Positions 31,348-41,735 of a stretch of DNA of 64,000 bases are shown one piece after another. The notes beneath the pieces were generated by a model that saw nothing but the letters and a program-made list of their open reading frames with translations, ran no database searches and was not told the DNA's origin. The DNA lies in assembly GCA_029959085.1 (NCBI GenBank), contig JARWIR010000050.1:930001-994000 (forward strand), given 5' to 3'. The position numbers were made by a program, and so were the translations under genes. Position 1 is the first letter of the stretch, and every line of letters starts with the position of its first letter. The stretch comes from Nemophila menziesii (Eukaryota > Streptophyta > Magnoliopsida > Boraginales > Hydrophyllaceae).

Positions 31348-31393
<46 letters not shown>
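31348..31393 (+). repeat. (GA)n microsatellite
   Basis: About 23 uninterrupted GA units. They make the Glu-Arg and Ser-Leu runs in the ORFs predicted here, which are therefore not considered genes. Confidence 0.95.
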
Positions 31394-31395
<2 letters not shown>

Positions 31396-31559
31396 CAAGA
31401 GAAGAGAAAGAAAATAGAGGTTTCTCATTTTATGGTTTAGTTTGTATAAATTATGTGTATTATATATTAGTATCTATATTAGGTAATTGGGGGATAAAAT
31501 ATAGGATTTTTTTAATTTTGATTTAATTTTAATGGTTTAGACTCATTTGGCGAAGACTT

Positions 31560-32660
31560 AAGACTATAGATGTGCTTGGGTCTATACGAGAGGTTTTTAA
31601 GATTTGTGGAGAGTGGTTAAAAACCTCATCCCCACAAATGAAAACTTCTATAAAAGGAAACTTATTAAATCTCCTATGTGTGATATATGTAACTTGGAGG
31701 TGGAAAGTATTGAACATTTGCTCCTTTAATGTAGTTGGGCCAGATCCGTATGGTTTGCTTAACCTCTCTATGTATATACATGCAACCAGTACATCACTAA
31801 AGTGGATACTTGGATGGAAATTATACTAGAAAAAAGTAAAAAAGATGGCAATAAACAACTACAGGTAATAGAACAAATAGGTATGATCATGTGAAATATA
31901 TGGAAAGCCAGAAACAATAATAAATTTAAGAATATGATACTTGATCCACTTGATACTTTACCTAAGGCTTCCATTGGGAAGATTATGAACTTGCAAATTA
32001 TCCTAATGATATAATTAATAAACTGAGGGATAATAACAATAACAACGATAACAACATTCATAACAATAAAAATGATAAAAAAGTTATAGAGAATGGTAAG
32101 GATTTGGTGCACAGTTTCATCAATACTAAAGTAATCACCACTACAAATGGTATGAAACAAGATAATATTACCAATAGCGTGAATAATAGTAAGAAAAAGG
32201 GAAAACCACTACCTCTAGAAATGATAAAAATCAATTGTGATGCAACTATGAAGAATAATAAATCTGTTCTTTCTTGTGTTTCTAGGGATTATCTTGAAAA
32301 TGTGCTTGATTACAACGCGTGGGAAGTGGCAGCTGATCCTCCTTTCGAAGCAGAAGCTTTAAGCATTCTTAACGCCTGTCTATTAGCCATGAAGTATCAG
32401 TATGGAAAGGTTATAATAGAGAGGGGTTGTCTACAATATCCATTAGAGAAAAAATCTACCTATTTACTTGGATTAATAGAGATAGGAATGATTTATCATA
32501 TGGATTAGCTAAGTATAAGCTTCATAGCAACATACTTAGCACTAGCAATTTTAAGCGTTTCCCTAGTTTATTAAGTATTATTAAGAACAAGTCCACTCAT
32601 ACAAGAGTTGGTTAACTTTATAATAACTTTTATTTATATATTTATCTTTGAAAAAAAAAA
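31560..32660 (+). mobile_element. LINE (L1-type) 3' fragment: zinc-binding region and RNase H
   Basis: In shifting frames the sequence reads the zinc-binding part after LINE RT (IPTNENFYKRKL, CDICNLEVESIEHLLL, CSWARSVWF). It then reads an RNase H-like domain (INCDATMKNN, ACVSRDYLEN-like text, FEAEALSILNACLLAM, KVIIERGCL) and the end RDRNDLSYGLAKYKLHSN. This is the C-terminal end of a plant L1 ORF2 with RNase H. An A-run at 32649-32658 probably marks the LINE 3' end. The fragment is 5' truncated and decayed, and lies directly upstream of the NLR locus. Confidence 0.75.
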
Positions 32661-32686
32661 GTTTGTCTTTCTTTGATTACAGCAAT

Positions 32687-33144
32687 TAGGGCCTAAAGCC
32701 CAACCTAATCTCATTTTTAACCGTTTTCTTCTTCCTCCTCCCCAATTTCAATTACAACAAACATCAAAAAAGTCAAACTCAAACTCATCATCCCACCCAG
32801 CACGTTTGCTTCCAATGAAGAATTCAAGGTAAGGTAATTAATTTTTTGGTTTTAAAACTCTATAAAGTTGATCTCTGCCATCGATCTGAAAAATCAAGTA
32901 ATGGAAATTTGAACATTCTCCTACTTGAACATTTATGCTTCCACTCTCAGTTTCTTCCCTTTAATGGACATTTGAGTCTTCTTTTTTATATACAATCTTT
33001 GTTATTTCATTAATTGTATTTTCTTTTTTTCCAGAAAAAATATAGTCTTCGGAGGAGGTAGATAAGAAAATTGCTAGCCACTCATTTCTTTTTGTTTCAA
33101 TCTTGGATCTTCGCCTCTTCTAGCTTCTTTGAATTTGGAGAATT
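32687..33144 (+). promoter_or_regulatory. Upstream region and candidate 5' UTR intron of the NLR locus
   Basis: AGGGCCTAAAGCCCAAC at 32687-32703 contains site-II-like GGCC/GCCCA words. A candidate intron runs from CAAG|GTAAGG (GT at 32829) to TTTTTTTCCAG (AG at 33034), with a long T-rich tract before the acceptor. It is followed by about 110 bases to the ATG at 33145. No TATA box is obvious. The splice sites are inferred from consensus only. Confidence 0.45.
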
Positions 33145-35960
33145 ATGGCTTTCTTTGAATCCCTTCAACATCTTCCCGATATGCATCCTTTATTAGCACA
33201 CAACAGTATTATTGATCAAAGAGATGTGGAGTGTACTAAAATTGATTTTTCTGCTTTTGATGCTCTCCTTGAATTTCTTACCAGTTCCCCTGTTGTGCCT
33301 CCAAAAATGATAGAAGACATCATACTGATGCTGATGCTGTAATCATCAAAGAAATTCTCATAGATGTAGATGAAGATGGTGGTTTACAACAAGTAGCTAG
33401 ATCTGTTGTCAGGAATGTAGGATCCTTTTTCTACTCATTTGATCTCAATAAAATGAATGAATACATGGCCCTTCAACTTTGTTCGCAGCTATGCAAATTT
33501 TTTTATCAGCTAAACGGTATGCATAGTTTCCAACGTTTCAGAGTGGAGAGGCCAATTATACTTACATATCCAAAAACGAGTCCATTCATCTTCATTAACA
33601 ATCTTTTGGAGAATCTTGAGAAGTTATTGAAAGACACGACTAGTTCAACTTCTCTTTTCAACTGTTTCATTCAGAGGGTGCAAAGTGAGCTTCGTTTCTG
33701 GTATCCTGACCTCATAGAAATCTCAAGCCACCCACCATTGTTTTTGAAGGAGACTATTGAAACAATTACAAAATTGGCATATGATGTAGAGTATGTTCTT
33801 GATATATATCTAGTTGGAGATGTTCCTTCGTGGCGCTCTATTTGCTGGCTTAACGATATCTTTCTAGATTTTCTCGAAATAGAGCAAGAAAGAAAGATAA
33901 TGGAAGATGTGGAGGAGGATCTCAAGGGAAAGTATACAATGGTAGTAAAGGATATGCTTCTTGGAGGAGATAAGCAACTTAACATTATCACCATTGTCTG
34001 TCCTTATGAATTAGACAAGACTGCATTGGATGAAGAATTGTTGAATTCTCCTTCTGTCATCAGTCACTTCGAGTCTCTTGCATATTTGAAATATCTATCT
34101 ATTGATTCTCATTTGAAATCAACATTATTGAAGCTTTTAGGTCAGCTGGTTGATCTTTCAGATGAAATTCATTCCAAGAATAATGAAGAACTAGCTAAAC
34201 TAGTGTTTGAATGTCTCGAGGGAGAGAGATTCCTTGTTGTGATTAATACCGGTTGGTGTTTCAATTATTGGGATAAGATACAAAGATGGTTCCCAGATTC
34301 TCACAATGGAAGTAGAATCGTATTAATTACTGCAGAGGAGGAGTTTGATTTCCCAGCTAAATCTAAGAGCATAGGGGAACCCCAATCTCCACGAATCTGG
34401 GAGTCATTCTTTCAAATAGTAAGCTGCCCTGAAGAAATGAAGGAAGTCGGAATGAAAATCGCTAAAAGATGTAAACCAGAATCAAAGACTTTTGTAGTTG
34501 CTCTTCTTCAGACCATTCGTAAAACAGTGAATCAGTGGGAAGAAGTAGCACAAACTTTAGGGTCGCGCGTATATGGTCTTAAGGATTAACAGGTACATCG
34601 CATACTAGATTTGACTTGCATCTATTTACCGGACCATTTAAGATCATGCTTTTTCTACATGGAAGTAATTTTTTATGAAGAAGTTTCAGAACTGATACGA
34701 TTGTGGATAGCGGAGGGATTTGTAAAACATACGGCATCCCAGAGCTTAGAGGAGACAGGAGAGGATTATTTAGCCCATCTTATTTCAAGAAACCTACTTG
34801 AACTTTCTAAAGAGAGTCATGGGTTTGGGAAGACCGCTGATGTTTATAATCATGCAGTAGATAAATTCCTCAGAAGCAAAGTTAAGGAAGATAATTTCGT
34901 GCAGATCGAATATAATAATTCTTCTTCTTCTTCTTCACCCACTATATATTATCAACGTCGTCTCCAGGTTACTGGTAAATGGGATAAATTAGTTATGTCC
35001 TCCCCAATTGTACAATCGTTGTTTTTTAGACCTAGGTTTTATAATGATATCTTGAGGAACCATTTATATGATATTTCGTTCATTTATAACAAATTTAAGT
35101 TTCTTAGGATTTTGAAAATTAAACATCTCATTATAGGAGACTCTTTTATAGAGGTTGGCGTTCTTGTTCTGCTAAGATACTTGTCCGTCACAAGCTCAGT
35201 GAAATTAATTCCACCATCCATATCCAATATTTGGAACCTTGAAACTTTTCATTTCAGACAATCTAAAGGTGAAGTTGTAAAAGTAGCAGATTGTATATGG
35301 GACATGATAAAGCTGAGACACATTCATATAAATACTTTTTCTTCTTTTGATTTGGAGCCCCACAGACTTGACAACTCTTCTTCCATTCTAGAAAATCTCC
35401 AAACCTTTTCGGAACCCATTATTGGTTATGGAGACAATATGGAGAAGATGTTGAGAAGGTTATCAGGCATTCTTGAACTAAAGTGTAGATTTCTAGATTC
35501 ATGGGATGATCATACGAAATGTAACCGGTTCCCAATGCTAGAGTTTCTCAATAAGCTAATATCACTCAAGGTGGAGTACATGGGTGCAGGTTTATATCCA
35601 TGTAAGTTCAATTTCCCTTCCAATCTGAAGAAACTTAGTTTGACGAAGTTTAAAATGCCATGTAATGCAATGTTACAACTTGCGATGCTAAAAAATCTGG
35701 AGGCTCTCGAGTTAAGTTGGAATGCATTTGAAGGTGAAAGATGGGATATGGAAGATGAAGAGGTGTTCCCAAAACTCAAATACTTGAATTTGGTGCAAAT
35801 GGAAGATCTGGAATACTGGAATGCCACTCGTAATCACTTTCCCAGCCTCGAACATCTGGCCGTGATGTGGTGCGAGAAGCTAGTAGAGATCCCTCAAGAT
35901 TTTGCATATATTTCTTCCATACACATGATTAAGGTGAAATGGTGCAATCCTTCTGCTTAA
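33145..35960 (+). pseudogene. R1-like CC-NB-LRR resistance protein, pseudogene with degenerate NB-ARC
   Basis: Starts MAFFESLQHLPDMHPLL. A one-base-type shift near 33320-33345 moves the frame; it then stays open to 34589, where a single TAA precedes 449 more codons in the same frame. An N-terminal helical/R1-type region runs to about 33960. The NB-ARC order is recognisable but its motifs are lost: the P-loop GGIGKTT is replaced by VCPYELDKTALDE, kinase 2 reads FLVVINTGWCFNYWDKI instead of VIDDVW, and GLPL reads KPESKTFVVALL. The winged helix (LPDHLRSCFFYME, LIRLWIAEGFV) is well kept, while the MHD box reads YNHAVDKFL. Leucine-rich repeats fill 35060-35957. NLRs sense pathogen effectors by ATP-dependent switching; this copy could not bind nucleotide. 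Nearest by eye to Solanaceae R1-type proteins. Confidence 0.85.
34917..34936 (+). repeat. TTC microsatellite within NLR coding region
   Basis: Six TTC/TCT units code a run of serines between the winged helix and the LRR region. Confidence 0.8.
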
Positions 35961-37717
35961 TAATCAGTCAGACTTATTCAAGATCAGCATGTGAAATATT
36001 GGGGTCATCATCAACTCAAAATATCTTGCGAACACCATTCGGACAGCGAATAATAATCAGGTGTGTTGGTTGTCACTTCTTTATAAAGTAGCTTCATATT
36101 CTTTATATTCTACTATTAAAATCAGTATTTTCTATTTCATGTCCTATTATACTTCCTGGTACTTTTAATGAAATTGAGTTTTTCTTTTAGCTAGTCACAG
36201 CTTTTATTTGGTTTATAATGATCTCCATTCTCTTAACAGGAATTTGTAGATGATGATCATGGGAAGGTTACTGTTACATTTGTTTCATTCCATCAACTTT
36301 TCTTTTTGATTTTTTAATGTTTGCCTTAAACTTTAAATGTTATTGATTACTTTTGTTTATTGTGATATATTTACACTTTTTTTTTAATTATTATTATGTA
36401 ATCTATTTTCTATTCTCTTCTATGCCTGAGTATTAATTTATATTTGTGTTCTCTAAACACTTAACATCTCTATATACTTGCTTGTAATGCTTGAAATTTT
36501 TTGTACGAAAACTACCCTTTCTTGCACCTTTTTTGAAGATATATGTTTTCAGACGAATTATATTAGGTGTCTTTCCAGGTTCAACTAGCCAGCTCGATTG
36601 ACCAGTATCAACCCTTTTAGTTACATTGCTTACAAAATTGTTATATTAATATATGTTTAAAATTAGGCTGTGTACTAATAGGTATAATGTTTTCTTGCTC
36701 CAGACTGATACTCTGTTTTCCTTCATTCTGTATCGCCTTAATTGATCTCAATTGAGAAAGATTTTAAACTCGACTCAGTACACAATGAAAATAGTTCAAC
36801 TTTTCCGATTTGATATCTTTATCACAGGGCTTTAATGGACTATAACCTCTTTTATCACTCATTTAATCTTCAGAATCTTGTTTCATGGAATCTAAATATA
36901 TCGATAACAACAATGATTCTGAAGACTCATCAACACCTTTCTGTATCTAAATTACTTCGTTTAATTGAATATCTTCATATTCACCATCAGTTTTTTTGCA
37001 ATTATGGTATCTATCACTGATCGGGAGAGATATAAAGCCTGAGTCTCATGTGATAGAATATGAAAATAAATCTGATTCATCTTGTTTTTATTCTTTCTTC
37101 TCCTCTTTTTTCTTTTCATTTACCACTAACCATGCTGGAGCTTCTCTTCTGGGGCTCGGGTTTGCACACTTCTTGATTCTCATCAATGTAAAAGAAGTAA
37201 AAAGAAGAGATTTACAGGAAGAATACAATTTACGGCTATATTGCAAAACACCCCTTGTTTTATTCGCAAGTTCACTAATAGGCTAATATCCCATCCGTGT
37301 AACCATACCCGAATGTGACATTGCAAAACAGGTTTTGGCTCAGCTTCAAAAGTAGGAAGGGTCAATTGGATGAATGTATTATGTGATATAGCAAATGTAC
37401 CCCGATGTTATTCCAGCAAGTAGTAAATACAAAGTGTTTGGCTTTTAGAAAGATTTGGTTATTGGGTAAAAATTGAAATCGAATTTAATAGATTTACGAG
37501 TAAAATATCGGAATGGTCCACCATCTTTATATATATTTCAATAATTCTATGATTATGATAGGTGATTCTCTGGACATGTTCATTGAAACAGTTAGCATAT
37601 GTTAACTAAGTGATACACATAGTGAGTGCACTTTTGGCATAACACTCTCAAGTCCCATTCATAGGGTCTTTGTGTGGTTACAGATCGCAGGTAAAAGAAT
37701 CCAAATACCGATTGAGT
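35961..37717. other. Intergenic, no gene seen
   Basis: AT-rich region downstream of the NLR. Short ORFs at 36835 and 36996 show no domain. Some exon-like GT/AG pairs occur, but none joins convincing coding sequence. Confidence 0.5.
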
Positions 37718-37967
37718 GTCTTAAGTTACAGTATAGGTCCATTTCTTACTCAAAAATTGCACTATAGGTCCTTTTACTATGCAAACACTGCACTGCAGGT
37801 CTCTCTGTTAAAAAATTGAGTTAATTAGACTATATGTCCGTATATTATGCAAAAATTGAACTACGGGTCCCTATATTATGCAAAAATTTCTCTATATGTC
37901 TCTATATTGTACGAAAATTAACTGCATGTCCCTATTTTAAAAAATTAAAGTTAATTGCACTATATAT
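37718..37967. repeat. Degenerate tandem repeat, unit about 37 bp
   Basis: Variants of ACTATAGGTCCCTATATTATGCAAAAATTG recur about six to seven times in 250 bp. The part ACTATAGGTCC and the part TATGCAAAAATT alternate regularly. Non-coding. Confidence 0.65.
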
Positions 37968-38580
37968 TACATGCCGTACGTGTAACACATTTATCATATG
38001 AGCTAAACAAAAATAAACATATGTAATAACTGTAGTGATAAGAAAAATTAGACAAGTCATCATAGCTTGAATCATGTGAGTAATAATGTAAAATCCTCCT
38101 CCAATAATGATTATCACAAGAATAGAAGATATGGGGTACTTCAAAAACTTATATTATGGCTGGAAAAACAATATATAAATCTCCAATACCCAGAACCCAC
38201 AGTAAATGAATAAAATTCATATCTTCTCATATTTTCGCCAAACTCTTTAATTAATGGTTCTTTTGGACCTAAAGCCAATTCCTTGTGATCATGAAACCCA
38301 TCAGAAACATCGCAACGCCTATAGATACAGTTTGGAATAAAAAAACACTTGAAAGCTCGTAATTCTGTGAAATTTTTTTTTTTTTTTTTTTTGTAAGTTT
38401 GGATTAGTGCCGTTGATTTTTCTGAAAGAAAACATCAATACTTTCCTACCCAATTCCTATACACCCATTTACATACCATTAGATACCCTTCTACCACATA
38501 ACAAGTCAAAGAAATATCAAAAAAGGAAAAAAAAATTCATATAGTGAATCATTGAGTTGTGGGTTAGTTGAAATGAGAAG
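37968..38580. other. Intergenic, no gene seen
   Basis: AT-rich, with a T-run at about 38373-38392. Nothing coding is supported. Confidence 0.5.
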
Positions 38581-38868
38581 GTGAATGGAATGATTGAAAT
38601 AACAGAAGAAGATGAAGAGATATTATTTGGGGAAGATGAGAGATTTACGTGGGAAAAGAGAGAACAATCAATCATCATTGGCGAACCGAATGAGCCGAAA
38701 CCAAATTTCAAGGTACCTACTCCACCAGAAACAACTACGGCAAGCATCAAATTACCAGCCGAACTGGAAAAGAAGATACCACAAATACTATTAGCTAAGG
38801 TTCCTCCTCAAATCATCAAGATGTACCAAAAAAAAAAAAAAGAAAAATTATTTCGAAGTACTAATTGA
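38581..38868 (+). CDS. Uncharacterised small acidic ORF
   Basis: 95 codons starting MNGMIEITEEDEEILFGEDE. The first third is acidic, then comes a Pro/Thr-rich middle (PNFKVPTPPETTTAS) and a basic end (MYQKKKKEKLF). Homopolymer A near 38828 would allow frame slips: another frame continues to about 38985. The next recognisable sequence is an Athila 3' fragment, so it may be a decayed env-like ORF. No family was recognised. It may equally be a chance ORF. Confidence 0.25.
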   Translation: MNGMIEITEEDEEILFGEDERFTWEKREQSIIIGEPNEPKPNFKVPTPPETTTASIKLPAELEKKIPQILLAKVPPQIIKMYQKKKKEKLFRSTN

Positions 38869-39059
38869 GGAGAGTTACTGCACGTTCATTTGGTTGATAT
38901 AAAGGCCAAGAAATCGAAGATCACTGATACAACTGTGAAAACCAAGCTAAACCACATCTTTTACTTGCTTGGGAAAGGAACAGAGTGACATGTTGATCGC
39001 GACTTGGATCAGTCATTTGAATGTCGAGTAATGTTTACTGAACTCTCTCATTAAATACT

Positions 39060-40126
39060 TTATTTGTTAGTGTATATTAGTTTAAGTTTATCGCTTTTTC
39101 GAATCTATTTGAGTCATGGGGACACGACTCAGTTATGAGGTAGTGGTGGGGATTGATTCTCCTTATTTATGTTTTTATTTTTATCCACTTTATGAAAAAC
39201 CATAAGAAAAAATTTTAAAAAAACTTAATGTATAATATAGGGAATTGGCGTAGATTTAATAAATGTCCCATGTAAAAATAGTTTTCGCAAATTAATGATA
39301 GTAAGTACTGTATATTGGAACCGATTCAGAACGCGATTAATATATTTTCCATGAAACACAAATTAAAAGATAGAAAATATTAGTAAGAAATGTTTAGAAT
39401 TAAGTTCGAGCGTAAGGAGAATGAGCGGTTTGTAGAACTTGAGGTTCGAAATAGTTGAAAACCGGCTTAACCTATAAACTAAAAGTTGTAAAATAACGAG
39501 ACCACGTAGTTCAAAAAATTGTTAAGTCATTTATTCGATAAGCCACTTGTGTCTTTTAGCTTGATAATCCTGTTCAATTGAATATATATATTCATCTTAG
39601 CCCACTTCTAGCTTGTAGCCCTTTCTTTATAGCCACATTATGAGCCTTACTCCTTAGATCATAAAACGTATCCATATGACCTGCACTCGAATCTCAAAGT
39701 CTTAAGACCGTCATTCTTTAAGATTGAGTTTAGGGTGTAGGGTGTTAATTATGAGATACACATTGGGTGGGTTAGCTTATTATGCGCTATTGGCGATACA
39801 CTTATTGCAATCCTTTGCTAGATTTCTAAAAAATAAAAAAATAAAAAAATAAAAAATATAAAAGATATATGGAGAAAAATTAAATAAGAAGAATAAAAAT
39901 ATGAAAACATAAGTCGACATGAAAACCTATACTAAAAAGGGTTAAATGTTCAACTTACTGAAAAAAGAAAAGTGAAAATAAAAGATTTGACAAAGGAATT
40001 TTGAAAATTATCATGGAATAATACCTTTTGGGGATTTTATCTATAGGATTGAGTGATCATATTTGTGAGTGTAAGCTCAAATTCTAAGAGGATTTATTAA
40101 CGACTAGTGAGGAGAGAGCCAAAATC
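39060..40126 (+). mobile_element. Athila 3' non-coding fragment, plus strand
   Basis: Blocks match element 3 in the same order: GAGTCATGGGGACACGACTC (39110-39130; compare 57112-57130), the text from CTTCTAGCTTGTAGCCC to GAGTTTAGGGTGTAGGG (39605-39742; compare 57590-57720), and GACTAGTGAGGAGAGAGCC (40102-40120; compare 58107-58120). It ends at a sharp join with a receptor-kinase fragment at about 40126. No LTR is attached. Confidence 0.7.
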
Positions 40127-40375
40127 TACTTTCCTTCATTGGTGTATGACCAATTCACTCAAGGTAAACAAATTGAAAGTAGGTATACCACCGAAGAAGA
40201 AAGGAAAATGGTAAAAAAGATGATTTTAGTAGGTTTATGGTCCATATAGATGAAGCATATCGATCGCCCATCAATGAACAAAATAGTTGAGATGCTTGAA
40301 AGAAAGGATGAGCATCTGCAAATGTCTCCAAAGCCCTTTCTATATCCTGAACAATCTCCGACTAATCTTTTTTAA
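40127..40375 (+). pseudogene. LRK10-like receptor kinase, C-terminal fragment
   Basis: In one frame it reads YFPSLVYDQFTQGKQI, TEEERKMVKKMILVGLW, a TAG in place of CIQ, then RPSMNKIVEMLERKDEHLQM and PKPFLYPEQSPTNLF with a TAA. This is the end of the protein kinase domain and the short tail typical of LRK10-like (PR5-type) receptor kinases. The rest of the gene is absent. It is sandwiched between an Athila fragment and a LINE, which suggests capture or deletion rather than a local gene. Confidence 0.7.
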
Positions 40376-40489
40376 TACATCAGAGAGATCTTTTATATTA
40401 GAAGTTATTTTGATTCCAATAAAATTTAAAACGACATCTCTTAATTATGTTTTATTTGTATCTCCGGCTAGCCTTGATAATAAATAATA

Positions 40490-41735
40490 GTGTATATTAC
40501 GTTTTTCTTGGTTTATTAATAGAAGGGAAAGTCAAGAAGTCATTAAATCGAAAATTGATAGATTATTAGCTAGTACAAAATGGAATGAACAGTATCCAAA
40601 TGCTATTGTTAATATTACGCCACCAACAGGATCAGATCACTTACCACTAATATTATCACCTTTCTGGAAACGTTATACAAAATAAAAAAAATACTTTAAA
40701 TTTGAATCGAATTTGATAAAACATCAAGAATGTAATGGATAATTCAAAGAGTATGGAGTGAACTGAATGAAGAAGAAAATTTGTTAACTTTTTGGGAAAA
40801 AGGGAGACAACACAAGAAGCATTAACTCAGTGGAGTAAAATAACATTTCAAAATAATAAAAAAAAGATAAAAGAATTAGAAATGGAATTAACAAGACTCA
40901 ACAATGAACCGTTCTCACAAAGGGGAATAGATGAAGAACAAAGTATTCGAGAGCAATTAAAAGAGTATTTGAATAGAGAAGAAATATAACGGGCAAAAAG
41001 AGCTAGAGATAATTGAATCCTCTACAGTGACAAAAACACAAACTCTTTTTTTGCGTTGACAATGAAACGGAGGAATTTTAGTCGGAGTCTTAGAATAAAT
41101 GATGAAAATGATAAATGGACTGAATCTAAAGAGGATATTATAAATAATTTCTTGTCCTTTTATAGAACTCTTTTCAAAGAGAATGGAGGGACCAATATGA
41201 ATGAAGTGGTAAAATTTATTAAACCAGTAATTACATCAGAAATGAATGATATACTAATAAGAATACCGAATAAAGAAGAAATACGTATGTTAGTTTTTGA
41301 TCTTGGACCTAGTAAAGCACCGGGACCAGAGGGTTTTAATGGTAAATTCTATAGAGAATATTAGAATTTTGTTAAAACTGACGTTTTTTCTATGGTTTTG
41401 GATTTCTTCATGAATAATATAACACTGGAAAAATTAAATGAAATTTTGAATACATTGATACCAAAAGGGGAAATTCAAATGGGTGTGGGTTATTATGGAC
41501 CTATATCCTGTGTTAATTTTGGATATAAAATTATATAAAAAATATTAGCTAACAGATTATAGGTTGATACAAGAGATTACTTCACCAACACAAGCAGCTT
41601 CTATCAAAGGGGGGATGATTCAAGATAATATAATAATAGCACGAGAAGTCTCTTTCTATATGAAAAGAAAATTAAAGAGAAATAACCATGTAGCAGCGGT
41701 TAAATTTGATATGGCTAAAACTTGTAAACAGGTTA
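40490..41735 (+). mobile_element. LINE fragment A (L1 ORF2, central part)
   Basis: It reads the stretch from before RT (WSKITFQNNKKKIKELEMEL, NSFFALTMKRR, TESKEDIINNFLSFYRTLFK) into RT block DLGPSKAPGPEGFNGKFYRE. LIPK...GPIS, KILANRL and SPTQAASIKGGMIQDNIII follow. It ends within AVKFDMAKT, just before the catalytic domain. Many stops. It joins LINE B, which belongs to another family, within about 10 bp of 41735. Confidence 0.8.

Noticed and set aside
30899..31440. 137-codon ORF and Glu-Arg-rich ORFs
   Set aside because: No domain, biased by the (GA)n tract, overlapping ORFs on both strands.
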